Positions 22,966 through 35,295 of a stretch of 64,000 bases of DNA are shown one piece after another. A program made the translations under genes and the position numbers. The DNA comes from Jacaranda mimosifolia. Its lineage: Eukaryota; Streptophyta; Magnoliopsida; Lamiales; Bignoniaceae. Location of the stretch: assembly GCA_018894105.1 (NCBI GenBank), contig CM032118.1, positions 28,128,690 to 28,192,689 on the forward strand, given 5' to 3'. Each line of letters opens with the position of its first letter. The first letter of the stretch is position 1. The notes beneath the pieces were generated by a model. The model worked only from the letters and a program-made list of their open reading frames with translations. It was not told the origin of the DNA and made no database searches.

Positions 22966-25288
22966 TGATGGAATAGTATCCTACAAGCCAATTAGATTAA
23001 TGTTGTAAACTATTTTACTTGTGATACAATCTTGATTGACTGATATTCTTTAAATGACCATCTTCATTTTATACACATATTTACTTCACTGGCATTTTGT
23101 TGAAGTCCTTTGTTTACACAAGATTATAGGACTTGGTCACGCACTAGGTGGTGATCATGAAACAAGTCTTACACGGTCGTGATCTTAAAAAAACCTTCCA
23201 AGTTTTAAGATCTTATAAGACTAAGTTGCATCTAATATATGGATATACTTCCACTAACGATGCATTAATCTAAAGAATTGGATATTACTTTGTTTCATGA
23301 GTAATGCCATATGCGATATAGCTGCATGTTAGTAGGTGCTTGTTGGAGAATAGTGTACTGGAGACTCGCCCTGAGAATCTACTGGATAGCCATAGTGGCA
23401 AGTCGGTATGGGCAAGTTCTCTAGCTTACGCTAGTGCATATGATTAGTCCTTTAACCTTAGGATCAATTATAACCTTGTGTTTATGTTCTCATACTTTGA
23501 CTTTTCCTTGGCCACATAGCGGGTTGTTCGGGTAGAGATTGGGTATGAGCTACTTAGACATAGAGGTTTATGCGATGCAAGATAGGATCCGACTCCTCGT
23601 CGTTGTTAAGGGTGAGTACATCTACTATGTATTCTATAATGATCAATTCCATGAAATCCTTGCGCAAGGCAGTATGATAATTTGGCAAAGGAGTTTTCCA
23701 AAGATGAGGCCATAAAATGAATTGAACATTAAGAATAGAGATATGTATTGAGGCTATTAGGGAGCCAACAAATATCTTGCCCTATGCTTTTTTTGGGAGA
23801 TACGAGATGGAAGGACTGTATTTGCATAGTACACGTCGAGCTAGAATGGTTCTCCAAAAGCATTCATTTCGGCCAACTAGTTGGGCTCCATGGGCTTGAG
23901 GTTGGACATCAACTATGAAGATTGGATACTCTTCAATTAATGGGGATTAATTGAATTCACTCGACTAGTTTAAAGGAGTTTAAACTAAAGTGAATATTTG
24001 ATATTCCAAAGTCATAAGGAGTTGTGAGCTCATGTCCAATGAATGGTAGAATCTAATGAGCCACACACAAAAGCTAATTGCATATCCTAGGCGATGAAGG
24101 GGAATTTTCTAAGAGTTAGAAAAGTTCCTACATGACTGATTTGGAGGTTGATCGATTGACACAAATGTTGTGGTCAATTTTGGCTCGATCAATTTAATTG
24201 TTAAATTGATCTAATTAATTTAAGGAGTTAAATTAAGACCAATAATTAAGAAGTTAACTATTTGGCTCCACTTGACCATCAATTGGTCAAGTTAACTTAA
24301 GGGGTTAACAATTGCAAGCTTAAAGTATTAAGTTAATTGACTTAAAGAGTTAACTCAAGGTAATTAATTAAATTAAAGGAGTTTAATTTAATTAAAATGG
24401 AGAATTAATTTTGGAAGAAAATTTCAAATGAAATGTTAATTTGGTGTGAATTAGAATTTATTTGGATGACATTTCATAAGATGAAATGAAGATTTCAAAT
24501 AAAATTCTAATTGACATTTCATAAGATGAAATAAAGATTTCAAATGAAATTCAAATTGACACAAAATTTAAATTCAAATTGAACGCCTACTTGTAATGCC
24601 AAGTTGGCGGTCACCCCTTCCCTTGAGGAAGGTGTGATGCCACCTTGATATCAAACCGTCCTTACTCTATATATAGATATAGAGGGACAGAGGGGCGGCA
24701 ATCTAGCATCTCGTGTGATGCATTAGATTTTCTCCACTTTTCCCTCCAATCTTCAAGTGTTACCTCATGTGTTGAAGCTTCACTTTCTTTTCTTCTCCTA
24801 CCTCCAAATCAAGCCTTCATCATTATGTTTCTTCTCTATATTCTCCAGCTAATATTGAGGAGAATAGGTTATTACATTGGTGTGTGGATCTTAATGTTAG
24901 AGGAAAGATAATTGGATTGCTTGCCTTTGGAGATCCAATTTCTGGCAGCAATTTAGAGGTAATTTTGGGTGACCTTTTCAAGTTCTGATTGAGCTGAATT
25001 TTGGAATGTAGATCCAGCAAGATGTTGTGGAGTTCCAGTAAAAATTTCAGCTAAAACAAAAGTCATTTGATTGGGGAAATCTGGTCGGTACTCTGCTGCG
25101 CCATTGGAAGGTAGTTTTGAAGAGTCAAAAGCCTTCTTCTAGCTTCCTTGGTTTTTGAGCAAAACAAGGTAATCCTCATACCAAATCCAAATCAATGGCA
25201 TGTTTAGTTCCTTGTTATCATTTGTGGCCTAGTTAATTTGCATTTTTAATGATTTGATTATTGGATCCTATGGCTATATGTGACTTCA
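22966..25288 (+). repeat. Copia LTR, right
   Basis: Starts TGATGGAATAGTATC and ends TGTGACTTCA. It matches the left LTR over its length. A TATA box is at 24668-24676. A local duplication of CATTTCATAAGATGAAAT occurs near 24470-24540, which the left copy has only once. This explains part of the length difference. Confidence 0.88.
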
Positions 25289-25786
25289 TTTGTATATACA
25301 CCAAATATAAGGAAAGGTTCATGTACATACATTTTAAAATATAGTTGCTTATTTTCCATTAATTGGACTTGGGTTGGGTTACTAACCCTGATCCAAGTGT
25401 CCATTAATATGCTCCAATGCCACGTGCGCGCTAAACCCGACTAATTGAAAGTTTGAAATATAATTGAATATATATATATATAATGTAAAATGATATTTAA
25501 TCCTATTTTAAGAATCTCTTATTTTGTAAAGATGTGAATAAGTTAGTTTTGTTCATTTTTATCATGTATATATATTTCATATATAATATATGTAACTTCC
25601 TATAACATATTTCCATATTTCTCTTTTTTTCATGTCAACGTATTTCTATATATAATACATATGCAAATTTCTATATTAATTTTTGTGACTGCCTATATTA
25701 ATATATACATTTTTGTAACTTCTTATGATATTGTTAATTTTATTCCTTTTACTTATGTCAACGAGTATGTCTACATATATAATATA
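25289..25786. other. AT-rich intergenic sequence
   Basis: Mostly low-complexity AT sequence. Phrases such as TTTTTGTAACTTCTTATGAT, ATTAATTTTTGTGACTGCC and ATGTCAACG recur. Similar phrases occur right of the solo LTR (35130-35260), so this may be the flank of one older repeat. A hairpin-like pair GGACTTGG/CCAAGTGTCC lies near 25366-25403. Confidence 0.4.
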
Positions 25787-26314
25787 CTATCTGTAACATT
25801 TCGATTTGTGATTTTATATTAAAATGATAATAAGAAAAATTCAAGCATTAATCTTGATGAAATATGCTTTAAATTAAGGAATTAGGCCACAGTTAAATTT
25901 TAATTTAGTTAAAGCTTAAGCATAAATATCAAAAGTTGAGGGACTGAACATTAATTGATTTTAGGGTCTAATTGTCTAGAATCAATAATGTTAGAGTTCA
26001 ATGTTGACATTAAAATCTTCAAGGACCGAACTCAAAGTTGGGGTTGAATTGTAAGATGGTGGAAAAATTTTGGGTGAGATTGTAGACGGCGGAAGACTTT
26101 TGGGGCTAATCTGTAATATCTTAAATCTATCTTCATATAAAACAACATACCTTGAACTATTTCTAATTCTCAAATGCAAAACCCAGGTCTACCTTACATA
26201 AACTTCTTCATGATCTTGTTGAGAGGAACACATCCATACCAAAATCCTTCAAAAATACTAAAGAATTGACTCTTCCAAAGGAGGGCAACGGACTTGGACG
26301 GCGATGATGGCGGG

Positions 26315-26980
26315 TGTAAGTGCAAATTTCTTTGTTTGCAATAAATAAGATTTACAAGACAAGAAAAATCTATACAAGTGAAATGAAATTCAAACTTATC
26401 AATTATAGATTCAATCTCTAATCTAATTCTCTTATTCTTTCCTCCTAAATATGATTTTGAAATTTGATGAGCTCCGCGATGAATGCGTTGAATACCATGG
26501 ATCTCCTTGAATTTGATTTGAAACAATGCCAATTTGAGGGCTTCGCACCTTAATCTAGAATCAAACGCCAAAAATACATAAGCTCCGCAAAGAATGCCTT
26601 GAATGCCGTGGATCTCCTTGAATTTAATTTGAAGAAAATAACGCCAATTCGAGGGCTTGGCACCTTAATCTAGATTCTTGATGGAAGACTTCTAGATTAA
26701 CTTGAACTTCTTTGATAGTTATCTCTTTGATAAGATAGTATCAAATAATATCAAATATCCCTAATTTGATTGGTCCATAGAGGTAGATGCTTCATCTTTG
26801 ACACTTGTCAATATTTGAGTTGAGCATAAAATAAATACTAGAGTATTAATTAAAATCAACTATTTATCTTTTGGAATTAAATTTAATAAATTCAAAGATA
26901 AATAGAAAATTTTGAATTAATAAGTCACATATTATTTTATATGTGTCACTCTCCAATTGAGCAAAATTAATACTTCTACA
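26315..26980 (-). repeat. 3' LTR of the gag-only element (internally deleted)
   Basis: Matches the 5' LTR (31645-32502) at both ends but lacks about 190 bp that include the third repeat unit and the TATA region. It has two 112-bp units (GAGCTCCGCGATGAATGC at 26470 and AGCTCCGCAAAGAATGCC at 26581). Confidence 0.85.
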
Positions 26981-28125
26981 AATGCCCCGACTTCAAAGCT
27001 CGACAAAAGATGTGCCAATCATCCATGAAAGAGGTAAGAATTGGAGTATTTGAGAATTTTTCCTTTTTCTCTCCATTTGTTTTCAAATATATATGTGATA
27101 AGAAATCCTCCAAGCATTCATTAAGCCATAGAGCCCTTCTACAAATATGCTGCACACTGCCACCAAGAAATATATCTCTTTATGGAATCTTCATGGACTT
27201 TGTGGATTGCCAACACTTCCAAATTTTTATGATGAATTCCTCTCATCTGCTTATGTACCTAATAAATAGATCAAGTTATAATGCAGTCCAAAGTAAACAT
27301 ATTTTTTAGGGGAGTGCCGTACACAGTTTATACTTATGCAAGCCAAGAGTAACATGAAATTTAAGCTCGTGCGTTAAGGAGTATATTTAACTTGAGTAGA
27401 CATTTTATACTCATATTAAGGTGTCTAGTTGAATTTGATTGACAATTTATACTCATGTCAAGCAGTTTACTTGAGTTTGACTTAATAGACAGTTTACACT
27501 CTTATTTAGGAGTACATGGGGAGATTTTAACTTTAAAATTTCAGATGGTTTATGCTCATAACTAGGACCATTATTGACAGTTTAAGCTTTTAGCAAGGTG
27601 CATATGGGGAAATTTTGAATAATTAGATAGTTTATGCTCATATCTAGGAGCCTTATTAACAGTTTAAGCTCTTCTCAAGGAGCACATGGAGAGACTTTGA
27701 ATATTTGGATAGTTTATCCTTGTATCTAGGAGCCTTAGTGATAGTTTACGCCCTTATAAAGGAGCACATAGGATTTGGAGATTTGAACTTCGGACTTGAA
27801 GACTTGGAGACATGATTCTTTGATTTAAAGACTTGAAATTTTGAGTTTTGGACTTGGAGACTTAGAGATTTGAGCCTTGACTTGAAGATCTGGGGACTTG
27901 AATTGTGGATTTAGAGACTTGGACATTTGAGTTTTAAATTTGGAGACTTAATGACTTGAGTCTTGAACTTGATACTTGACTTCTAGATTTGGAAACTTGA
28001 CAACTTGGGTTTTGAATTTGGAGACTTGGAAGCTTGAGAATTTTAGATAGTTTATGCTCTTATTTGAGAGTATTATAAACAGTTTAGGCTTTTATTAAGG
28101 AGCATATAAAATTTCAAGATGAAAA
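26981..28125 (-). repeat. Repeat-rich 3' spacer of the gag-only element
   Basis: On the minus strand Gag is followed by Ser/Leu-codon-like phrases of AAGTCTCCAAGTC (28040-27780). Then come three units of about 83 bp at 27545, 27625 and 27708 (GATAGTTTATGCTCATA on the plus strand). Shorter copies extend to about 27380. The stretch at 27200-27300 is similar to 49965-50020 of the partner element. A polypurine stretch AGTCGGGGCATT ends it beside the LTR. The 99-codon frame at 27010 is not supported as a gene. Confidence 0.6.
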
Positions 28126-31100
28126 TTAATTGCCCCTAACATCTTTATCATCGTCGGCATCACTTGAATCTTCTTGTTTATCAAAATCCATGCTCATTTC
28201 AATATTATATGCACGAGTTGCCCAATCTTCAAAAAAATTTGGTTTGATTTCTTGAAGTATGTAGCAAAGACTCCAATGCATTTTTTGGATGCACACCTCA
28301 ATGGCTGAAGCCTCCAACAATTGTTCTTTGCAACTAAAGCTCAAATTTATCCAGTAATTGATGTAGTCAATGATCGACTTTTCTTCCCACTGGCGAGAGT
28401 TGGTGAGTTCAATCATACTGATTGTCTTTCGAGTGTTGTAAAAAAGATTGAGAAACTCTTATTTCAGTTGTTGGAATAGTGGCCCGCAAGCCAATTAGAT
28501 TGGCATTGTAAACTATTTAACTAGTGATACAATTTTGATTGAATGATATTCTTTAAATGGCCATCTTTATCTTATACTTATAAATACTTCATTGGCATTT
28601 AGTTGAAGCCCTTAGATAATACAAGACTACGGGGCTTGGTCAATACACTTGGTGATGATCATGAAATAAGTCTTATATGGTTGTGATCTTAAATCTTCCA
28701 AGTCATAGGATCTTACGAGAGAGGGCATCTGAGATCCGGATAGACTTGCACTAATGATGCATAAATCCAAGGGTAGGATATTACTCTATGTCATGAGCAA
28801 GGCCATATAAGATATGGGTGCATGTTAGTGGGTTCTTGTTAGAGAACAAGGCACTGAAGACCTGCTCGGAGAATCCACTAAATAGCCGAAGACGTAAGTC
28901 AGTAGTGGCAAGTTCTCTAGCTTACGCTAGTGTATATAATTAGTCCTTTGACCTGAGGATCCATGGTAACCTTGTGTTTAGGTCGTCATGCTTTGACTCT
29001 TGCCTGGCCACGTGGCGGGTCATTCGAGTGGTGATTGGGCATGAGCTACTTAGACATGGAGGTTTGTGAGATCCAAGATGGGATCCAACTCCTCATCGTT
29101 GTGAAGGGCGAGTACATTTCCAATGTATTCTATAATGATCGATTTCAAGAAATACTTGTGCAATGTAGAATGACAATTTGAAAAAGGAGTTTTCCAAAGA
29201 TGAGGTCATAAAGGGGAATCGAACATTGGGAATAGAAACATAGAATTGAGGCTATTAGGGAACCGATAAATATCTTGCTCTAGGCCTCTTTCTAGAGATA
29301 GGAGATGAAAAGATCGTATTTGTATGGCACGCGTAGAGCTAGAATGGTTCTCCAAAAGCATTCATTTTGGCTAATTAGTTGGGCTCCATGGGCTTGAGGT
29401 TGGACATTGACCATAGAGATTAGGTACTCTTCAATTAATGGAGATCAATTGAATGGAGTCGATTAGTTTAAAGGAGTTTAAACTAAAATGAATATATGAT
29501 ATTCCAAAGTCACAAAGAGTTGTGAGCCCATGTCCAATGAATGGTAGAACCTAATGGGTTACACAAAAATCCAATTGCTTATCCTAGGCGATGAAGGGAA
29601 ATTTTCTAAGGAGTTAGAAGAGTTCCTTCTTGACCAATTTAGAGGTTGAACAATTGACACAAGTTGTGGTCATTTTGGCTTGATCAATTTAATTGTTAAA
29701 TTGATCTAATTAATTTAAGGAGTTAAATTATGACCAATTAATTAAGGATTTAATTATTTGGTGCCACATGACTATCAATTGGTCAGGTTAACTTAAAGAG
29801 TTAAGTTAACAATTATTAGCTTAAGGAGTTAAGCTAATTGACTTAAACAATTAAGTCAAGATAATTAATTAAATTAATGGAGAATTAATTTTGGAGGAAA
29901 AATTCAAATGAAAGGGTCATTTGGTGTGGCATTAGAATTTATTTAGATGACATTTCATGAGATAAAATAAAGATTTCAAATGAAATTCAAATGCACACAA
30001 AATTCAAGTTCACATGCCAACTTGCAAGGCAAGTGGGCAGCCACCTTGAGGAAGGTGTGATGCCAACTTGGCATCAGCATCACACCATTCTCTCTCTATA
30101 TATAGATATAAAGTCACGTGGCCAAGAGATATGCTTGCATTACATTTCATGCGAATTAGATTGAAGAATTATATTCTCTCAAATTCCCTCCAAATTTTTA
30201 AGTGTTGCCTCATGTGTTGAAGCTTCACTTCTCTTCTTCTCCTACCTCCAAATCAAGCCTTCATCCAAATTCTTCTTCTCATTATTCTCCAGTTGATATT
30301 GGGATCAATAGGATTGAAAATTGGTGTGTGTATCATCACATTAGAGGCAAGACAATTGGATTGCTTAGCCTTTTGGAGATTCAGTTTCTGGCAGTAGATT
30401 GGAGGCAGTTCTGGGGGACCTTTCCAATTTCTGATTGAGCTTAATTTTGGGCTGTGGATCCATTAAGGAGTTGAGGAGTTCCAGTTAAAATTTCAGCTCA
30501 AACAAAAATTGTTTGGTTGGGGAGATTTAGTTGCTACCCTGCTGCGCTGCTGGGAGATAGCTTCAATGCAATAGAGTGTTTCTTCTAGCTTCTTTGATCT
30601 TTCTGAAAATCAAGGTAACTCTCCTTCCAAATCTGAATCTATGGCATGTTTAGATCCTTGGTGACATGTGTAGCCTAGTTATTTTATGTTTTTAATGCTT
30701 TGACTATTGGATTCTATAGCTACATGTGATTTCATCAGTTGCCCCTAACTATCAATAGAGCCTGCCTCCAAGTCAATATACCAATCAAAAGCATCATCCT
30801 TTAATGATCGAATGAATTGCTTAACCAAATGATCTCCATATGTTCCAGTATTATTACAAGTCTTAATAAATGAGCCATGTGCTGCTTTGAGTTGCCCTTG
30901 CCATCGAATTGCTGAAACTTTGGGGGATGGTAACCAATTGGCATCTTCAAGTTGTCAATTCTTTGAGTATATAGCTTGGAGTAAGTCATAGATGACTTAG
31001 AACTTCCATCAAGTTTGTCTTTGATAGTCCCTAGGATAAACTCCTTCAATGGGTTAATGAAAATTAGTCCATTAATGGAAACTTGTAGTTCTTTATTTGC

Positions 31101-31457
31101 AATCTTTTCATTTTTGGCTGATTGTTTCTTTGTGGATGCTTCGCCTTCATCCTGAGACTCAATTTGTTTCTCTACCATGCAACTGGTATCAAGATTGTCC
31201 ACATTTCTCATCAATTTGGAGATTTGAAAGTCTCGCTCTTGGACATGCTTTGTGAGTCCTTCAATAGCCTTTGTCAAATTTGCAATTTGTTTCTCCAAGG
31301 TTGCAGCACTTGTCACCATCACCGTCACCATGCTTGAGAAATTTGATGTTGAGTAGGCTATGGATGATGCAGATTCTTCCTTTGAGTCTCCACCATCTTC
31401 ATTCATATTAATAAAATACAGTAATACCTTTTTCCATAGCAAGCAAATGAGCCACAT
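28126..31457 (-). pseudogene. gag: Gypsy Gag, split by a solo LTR
   Basis: The N-terminal half at 30801-31457 has a coiled region (TLEKQIANLTKAIEGLTKHV) and the retrotransposon Gag start GYHPPKFQQFDGKGN. The reading then continues through WLSNSFDH and, past a frame change, a DWYIDLEAGSIDS-like stretch. It is cut at 30739 by the copia solo LTR. It resumes left of it with FYNTRKTISMIELTNSRQ at 28468 and ends with SSDADDDKDVRGN at 28126. The product would be the capsid protein and could be packaged by a partner. A stop near the insertion point and the inserted LTR make the copy non-functional. Confidence 0.8.
28469..30734 (+). mobile_element. Solo LTR of the copia family, inserted in Gag
   Basis: Starts TGTTGGAATAGTG and ends TGTGATTTCA, 2266 bp, matching the LTRs at 14916 and 22966 throughout. 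A perfect TCAGT duplication lies at 28464-28468 and 30735-30739. TATATATAG is at 30097-30105. It formed by recombination between the LTRs of a complete insert. Confidence 0.92.
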
Positions 31458-31644
31458 CCGAAGATGATTGCAATTTCTTGGTTATACTTTTTATGATGAC
31501 GCCAACACTTTTTTTTCTAGCACTTGAGGAATTTGAGGTAGTAATTTTCAATCACTAGTCTTGTTGGTGGTCATTTGATACTTCAGTCTTGATGAAGGAA
31601 AGAGATGAGAGGTAGAGATCATCCCACTGGGTATGCCAAAATTT

Positions 31645-32502
31645 TGTAAGCGCAAATTTTCTTGTTTGTAATAAATAAGATTACAAGACAAGAAAAATCT
31701 ATACAAATAAAGTAAAATTCAAATTTATCAATTGTGAATTAAATCTTTAATCTAATTCTCTGATTCTTCCCTGCTAAATATGATTTTGAAATTTGATGAG
31801 CTTCGTGATGAATGCCTTGAATACTGTGGATCTCCTTGAATTTGATTTGAAATAACACAAATTCAAGGGCTTCGCACCTTATTCTAGAATAAAATGCCAA
31901 AAATACATTAGCTCCGCGAAGAATGCCTTGAATGCTATGGATCTCCTTTAATTTAATTTGAAGAAAATGATGCCAATTTGAGGGCTTCGTATCTTAATCT
32001 CGAATCAATTGCCAAAATATGATGAGCTCTGTGAAGAATGCCTGGAACATTATGGATCTCCTTGAATTTGCTGGATAGAATTGCTGGACTCCTTCAAAGT
32101 TTCTCTCACTTGCTAGAATTTATGTCGTGTGTCGAATGAGCTTTGGTCACCCTTTTTATATAGATGCTTGATGGAAGATTACTAGATTGGCTTGAACTTC
32201 TTTGATAGTTATCTCTTTGATAAGATAATATCAAATATCAAGAGATAATGTTATATATATCAAGAGGTAATATAAAATATCTTTGATTTGATTGGTCTAT
32301 AGAGGTAGACACTTCATTTTTGACACTTGTCAATATTTGAGTTGAGCATAAAACAAATACTAGAATATTAATTAAAATTAACTATTTATCTTTTGGAATT
32401 AAATTTAATAAATTTCAAGATAAATAGAAAATTTTGAATTGATAAGTAGCATATTATTCTATATGTGTCACTCTCAAATTGGGCAAAATTAATACTTCTA
32501 CA
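31645..32502 (-). repeat. 5' LTR of the gag-only element
   Basis: Has three 112-bp units (31798, 31911, 32023), against two in the other LTR. A minus-strand TATA box TATATAAAAA lies at 32153-32162. Just inside the element, TTGGCATACCCAGTGGGA on the minus strand (near 31621-31639) is the likely primer-binding region. Confidence 0.88.
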
Positions 32503-32507
32503 GTGGG
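32503..32507. repeat. Target-site duplication GTGGG of the gag-only element (partner GCGGG at 26310-26314)
   Basis: One C/T difference between the copies, as expected after deamination of a methylated CG. Confidence 0.75.
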
Positions 32508-34051
32508 TTTCCTATTTTCTATGGTGCTTTTAGGCAAATAAAGGGTGGAAGATGATGGGCTCGCTGACTTTTGGTGGTTTTAATTGAGAGAAATGCTGGC
32601 TGGTGGTGGTAATTTGAAGGCAGCAGTGCTACGAAGGTTTTGTGGCTATTCTTCAGCCAATTAACTGGGCAAACAACGTCCAATCGATAAATTGAGTGAG
32701 GGGTTTTGCTTATCAGAAAGAGGCACACAAACTGGTGTTGTCAAATAATTTTCTAGCTGTGGTCTAGTGACTGCATACATCGGCTCATCGGCGGTCCGAT
32801 GGCGGCGATGGCGACTTCATGCCAGAATGCTAGAATTTGATTTCTGGTTCATCCAAGCCACTCTTAGGCTTGAATTTGGGTTCTAGATCTACCTAAATTG
32901 GGTAAAAGCTATTGAATTAAGTCTATTTGATTGATTCCCAAGTATCAGTCAGATTAAAAAATTAAGTTAGTCCAAGAATCATAATATATATATGACTGTT
33001 AATTATATTGAATAAATTACTCAAAAATTAAGTTTGATAAATTAGTAATTGACTTAGTTAAGAACTATTAATATAAATATCATTGTATCGAAAAGCTGGG
33101 ACTGTAAATCAAAGAAATTATATGTATAGGTAGATTTGAAATAAAAATTGAATAAGTTGCACCAAATAAGGTGAGACCTTATAATTTAAATATCTTGAGT
33201 ATGTTCTAAATTCTCTAGGCCTGTAACCTGTTGACATTTCAATAAAACTTTATAATCATCTTAGAGTTACATAATCTTATTAATTCTAATATGGATAAAC
33301 TTGTAATCATTAACGAATTAAATTAAGCAATTTGAGTTAGGTAATTTCCAAGGATCGAAATAATTATTAGAATTAAGTTAACTGGACTAAAATAAGTAAT
33401 TGATTCTTCCTTTAAAATATAAGATTAGGTTTAATTATGTTAGAAGACAAAATAATTACTATTTAGACATATGATTATATGGTAGACAATAATTCGACAT
33501 GATTAAATGTCTTAATACACGAACCTGGAATTAATAAGAATTATGAAAGGAAAAAAAATTATCAATCGAGGAGATGAGCTATTGGGTTCATTAAGGAAAG
33601 CTTTGCTGCCTAATATTGTGAGGTGAGGTTTATACTCATGTATATTACGAGACTTCTTTAGTGGGGAAAGAATCTATGTATAGTAATATGATATTGCTAT
33701 TTGTCCCGTTCAATATGTTGGGATTCGATATATCATTATGTACTACTTCATTTAAGATATACTCATCCCACAATTCTTTCATTGAACTTGATAAATTGGT
33801 CGAATGCCTCATACTAAGGTATTCTTGAGAAATCAATTATTGAATACTTGTATAAAAATAATATTTTATTAAAAGTTAATGTTCTCATCTAAATTAGCTT
33901 TTGAAATTCGTGAATTAAACTATGGAACTATTGAAACACTGAGACTGTTACAACGTGATTTAACTAATGCATTATGGAGCCCATTGTCTCATTTTATGAT
34001 ATTGATTGTGAGATATTCTTGATAACTAGCTGTTGCTGGTTAATACTTAAT

Positions 34052-34262
34052 TGTAGAGGCCGTCCTATCGGCCCGTGATACTTTGGTTATAGAGGTCGTC
34101 TCTATTAGCCGTAATATATTGGTTATAGAGGCTATTCTATTGGCCTGTAATGGTTATGGAGGTTTTCCTCACTGGCCCATAATACATTAGTTGCGGAGGC
34201 TGTGTCTACCGGTTCGTGATTAATTTATGTTGGTTGTGGAGGCTGCTCTTATTGGCCGATAA
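34052..34262 (+). repeat. Six tandem units of about 36 bp in the solo LTR
   Basis: Starts at 34052, 34088, 34124, 34155, 34191 and 34234. Each has TATAGAGG or TTGTGGAGG followed by a TTGGCC-type core. Confidence 0.85.
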
Positions 34263-35028
34263 GTGATTTTGGTCTGTATGGTGATTGTGGCATAAACTGT
34301 GCTAAAAATTGGTCTTACCAATTCCTATTATTATGATTCTTGTAATCCAAAGTTTTCTCTAAAATGCGTTGAAATTTGAGAAGTCTCTTGCTGGCATAGG
34401 ACGATGTTGAGTCAGCTCATGATCTCCAACTCTATTCCGTGAATTTCGTGAAATCTATCTATTCTTCAATATCCTGTTGCATGGACATGTGCTTTAATTG
34501 TTCGAACTCAAAATAAATATTTTTTTTATTTGCATATACTGTATTATATTTGTTATATTCTATCCATGCATTTTGATCAATATCTCACTAAGTCTTTCTG
34601 TTCTTTGCCCCAAATTGAAAGAATAGAAGGCACCATGAGTTGGGGCTATTAGGCATAATGTAAATAGTATTATCAAGGCATTTACAAATGGTAAAGATGT
34701 GACATACGTGAGCAATGTAAATATATAACGTGTCTGTCATTAGGCTACACCTTTATCTTTTAATGAAGTGTAATATATTGGAGCCTAAGATGCTTGATGC
34801 GAGCTTTTGAGCGATTATAAATTATGGAAACTCAGGTTTAGCTTGAAGTTTTGTAGCATGACTAGTTGACGTAGATGTCATTAATTGATTCTGATCTTAC
34901 TCATACACAATTGTTTAAATTGAAAATTGTGGAGGTGCATATTTTGTATTTTGGAAATTCTTTAACATTTGATGGGAGAAGCATCTCGGTTGGAAGCAGG
35001 CACCTCTCGAACAAGGTGTTACACTATC

Positions 35029-35295
35029 AATATTTATTAATGTAAAAAGATTATATTAGTTCATCTTTTATAAATCCATAATTTTTATAAATACCCAATA
35101 CACACACACACATATATATATTAATATATATAATTTTATATTAATTTTTGTAATTTAATTGTAATATATAATTTTTATACTCCTTACTATAGTTTCTAAT
35201 AGTTTCTGCTAATATTTGTTATTTATATTATTAATATAATTTTTTTTGTAACTCCTCATTATGTAGTAGTATTTTTTTAATATAATTGTGAATGA

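Larger units (their letters stand above)
14916..25288 (+). mobile_element. Ty1/copia LTR retrotransposon with 2.2-2.3 kb LTRs (degenerate)
   Basis: Two related LTRs (14916-17130 and 22966-25288) flank 5.8 kb. The order inside is a primer-binding site, a 2-kb leader, Gag with a zinc knuckle, protease, integrase, RT and RNase H. Integrase before RT defines Ty1/copia. Frames are broken throughout and part of integrase is deleted. A further pol tail precedes the left LTR, so the locus is tandem (tail-LTR-internal-LTR). A solo LTR of the same family lies at 28469-30734. Confidence 0.9.
26315..32502 (-). mobile_element. Gag-only gypsy element (TR-GAG-like), minus strand, interrupted by a copia solo LTR
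   Basis: LTRs at 31645-32502 (5') and 26315-26980 (3') start and end TGTA/TACA. The flanks GCGGG and GTGGG form a target duplication with one C/T change. Without the nested solo LTR (and its duplication) the element is about 3.9 kb. It holds only Gag, then a repeat-rich spacer and a polypurine tract. No protease, RT, RNase H or integrase is seen. Both LTR and Gag match the truncated gypsy element at 44143-55262, its probable autonomous partner. Confidence 0.8.
25792..35023. mobile_element. Solo LTR of a Ty3/gypsy (Tekay-like) element, interrupted by a nested element
   Basis: Begins TGTAACATTTCG at 25792 and ends GGTGTTACA at 35023, giving a 7-bp inverted terminus TGTAACA/TGTTACA. CTATC flanks both sides (25787-25791 and 35024-35028). 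Removing the inserted 6.2 kb (26315-32502) and one copy of its duplication leaves about 3.04 kb, the length of a large plant gypsy LTR. The TGTAACA start is typical of chromovirus LTRs; this lineage call is inference. No internal region remains, so it arose by LTR-LTR recombination. The strand cannot be fixed from inverted termini alone. Confidence 0.75.

Noticed and set aside
26194..26571. Minus-strand frame of 125 codons
   Set aside because: Crosses the border between the outer solo LTR and the 3' LTR of the gag-only element.
27780..28040. Regular phrase GACTTGGAGACTTGAG considered as a CRISPR-like array
   Set aside because: There are no unique spacers of constant length, and this is a plant retroelement spacer.
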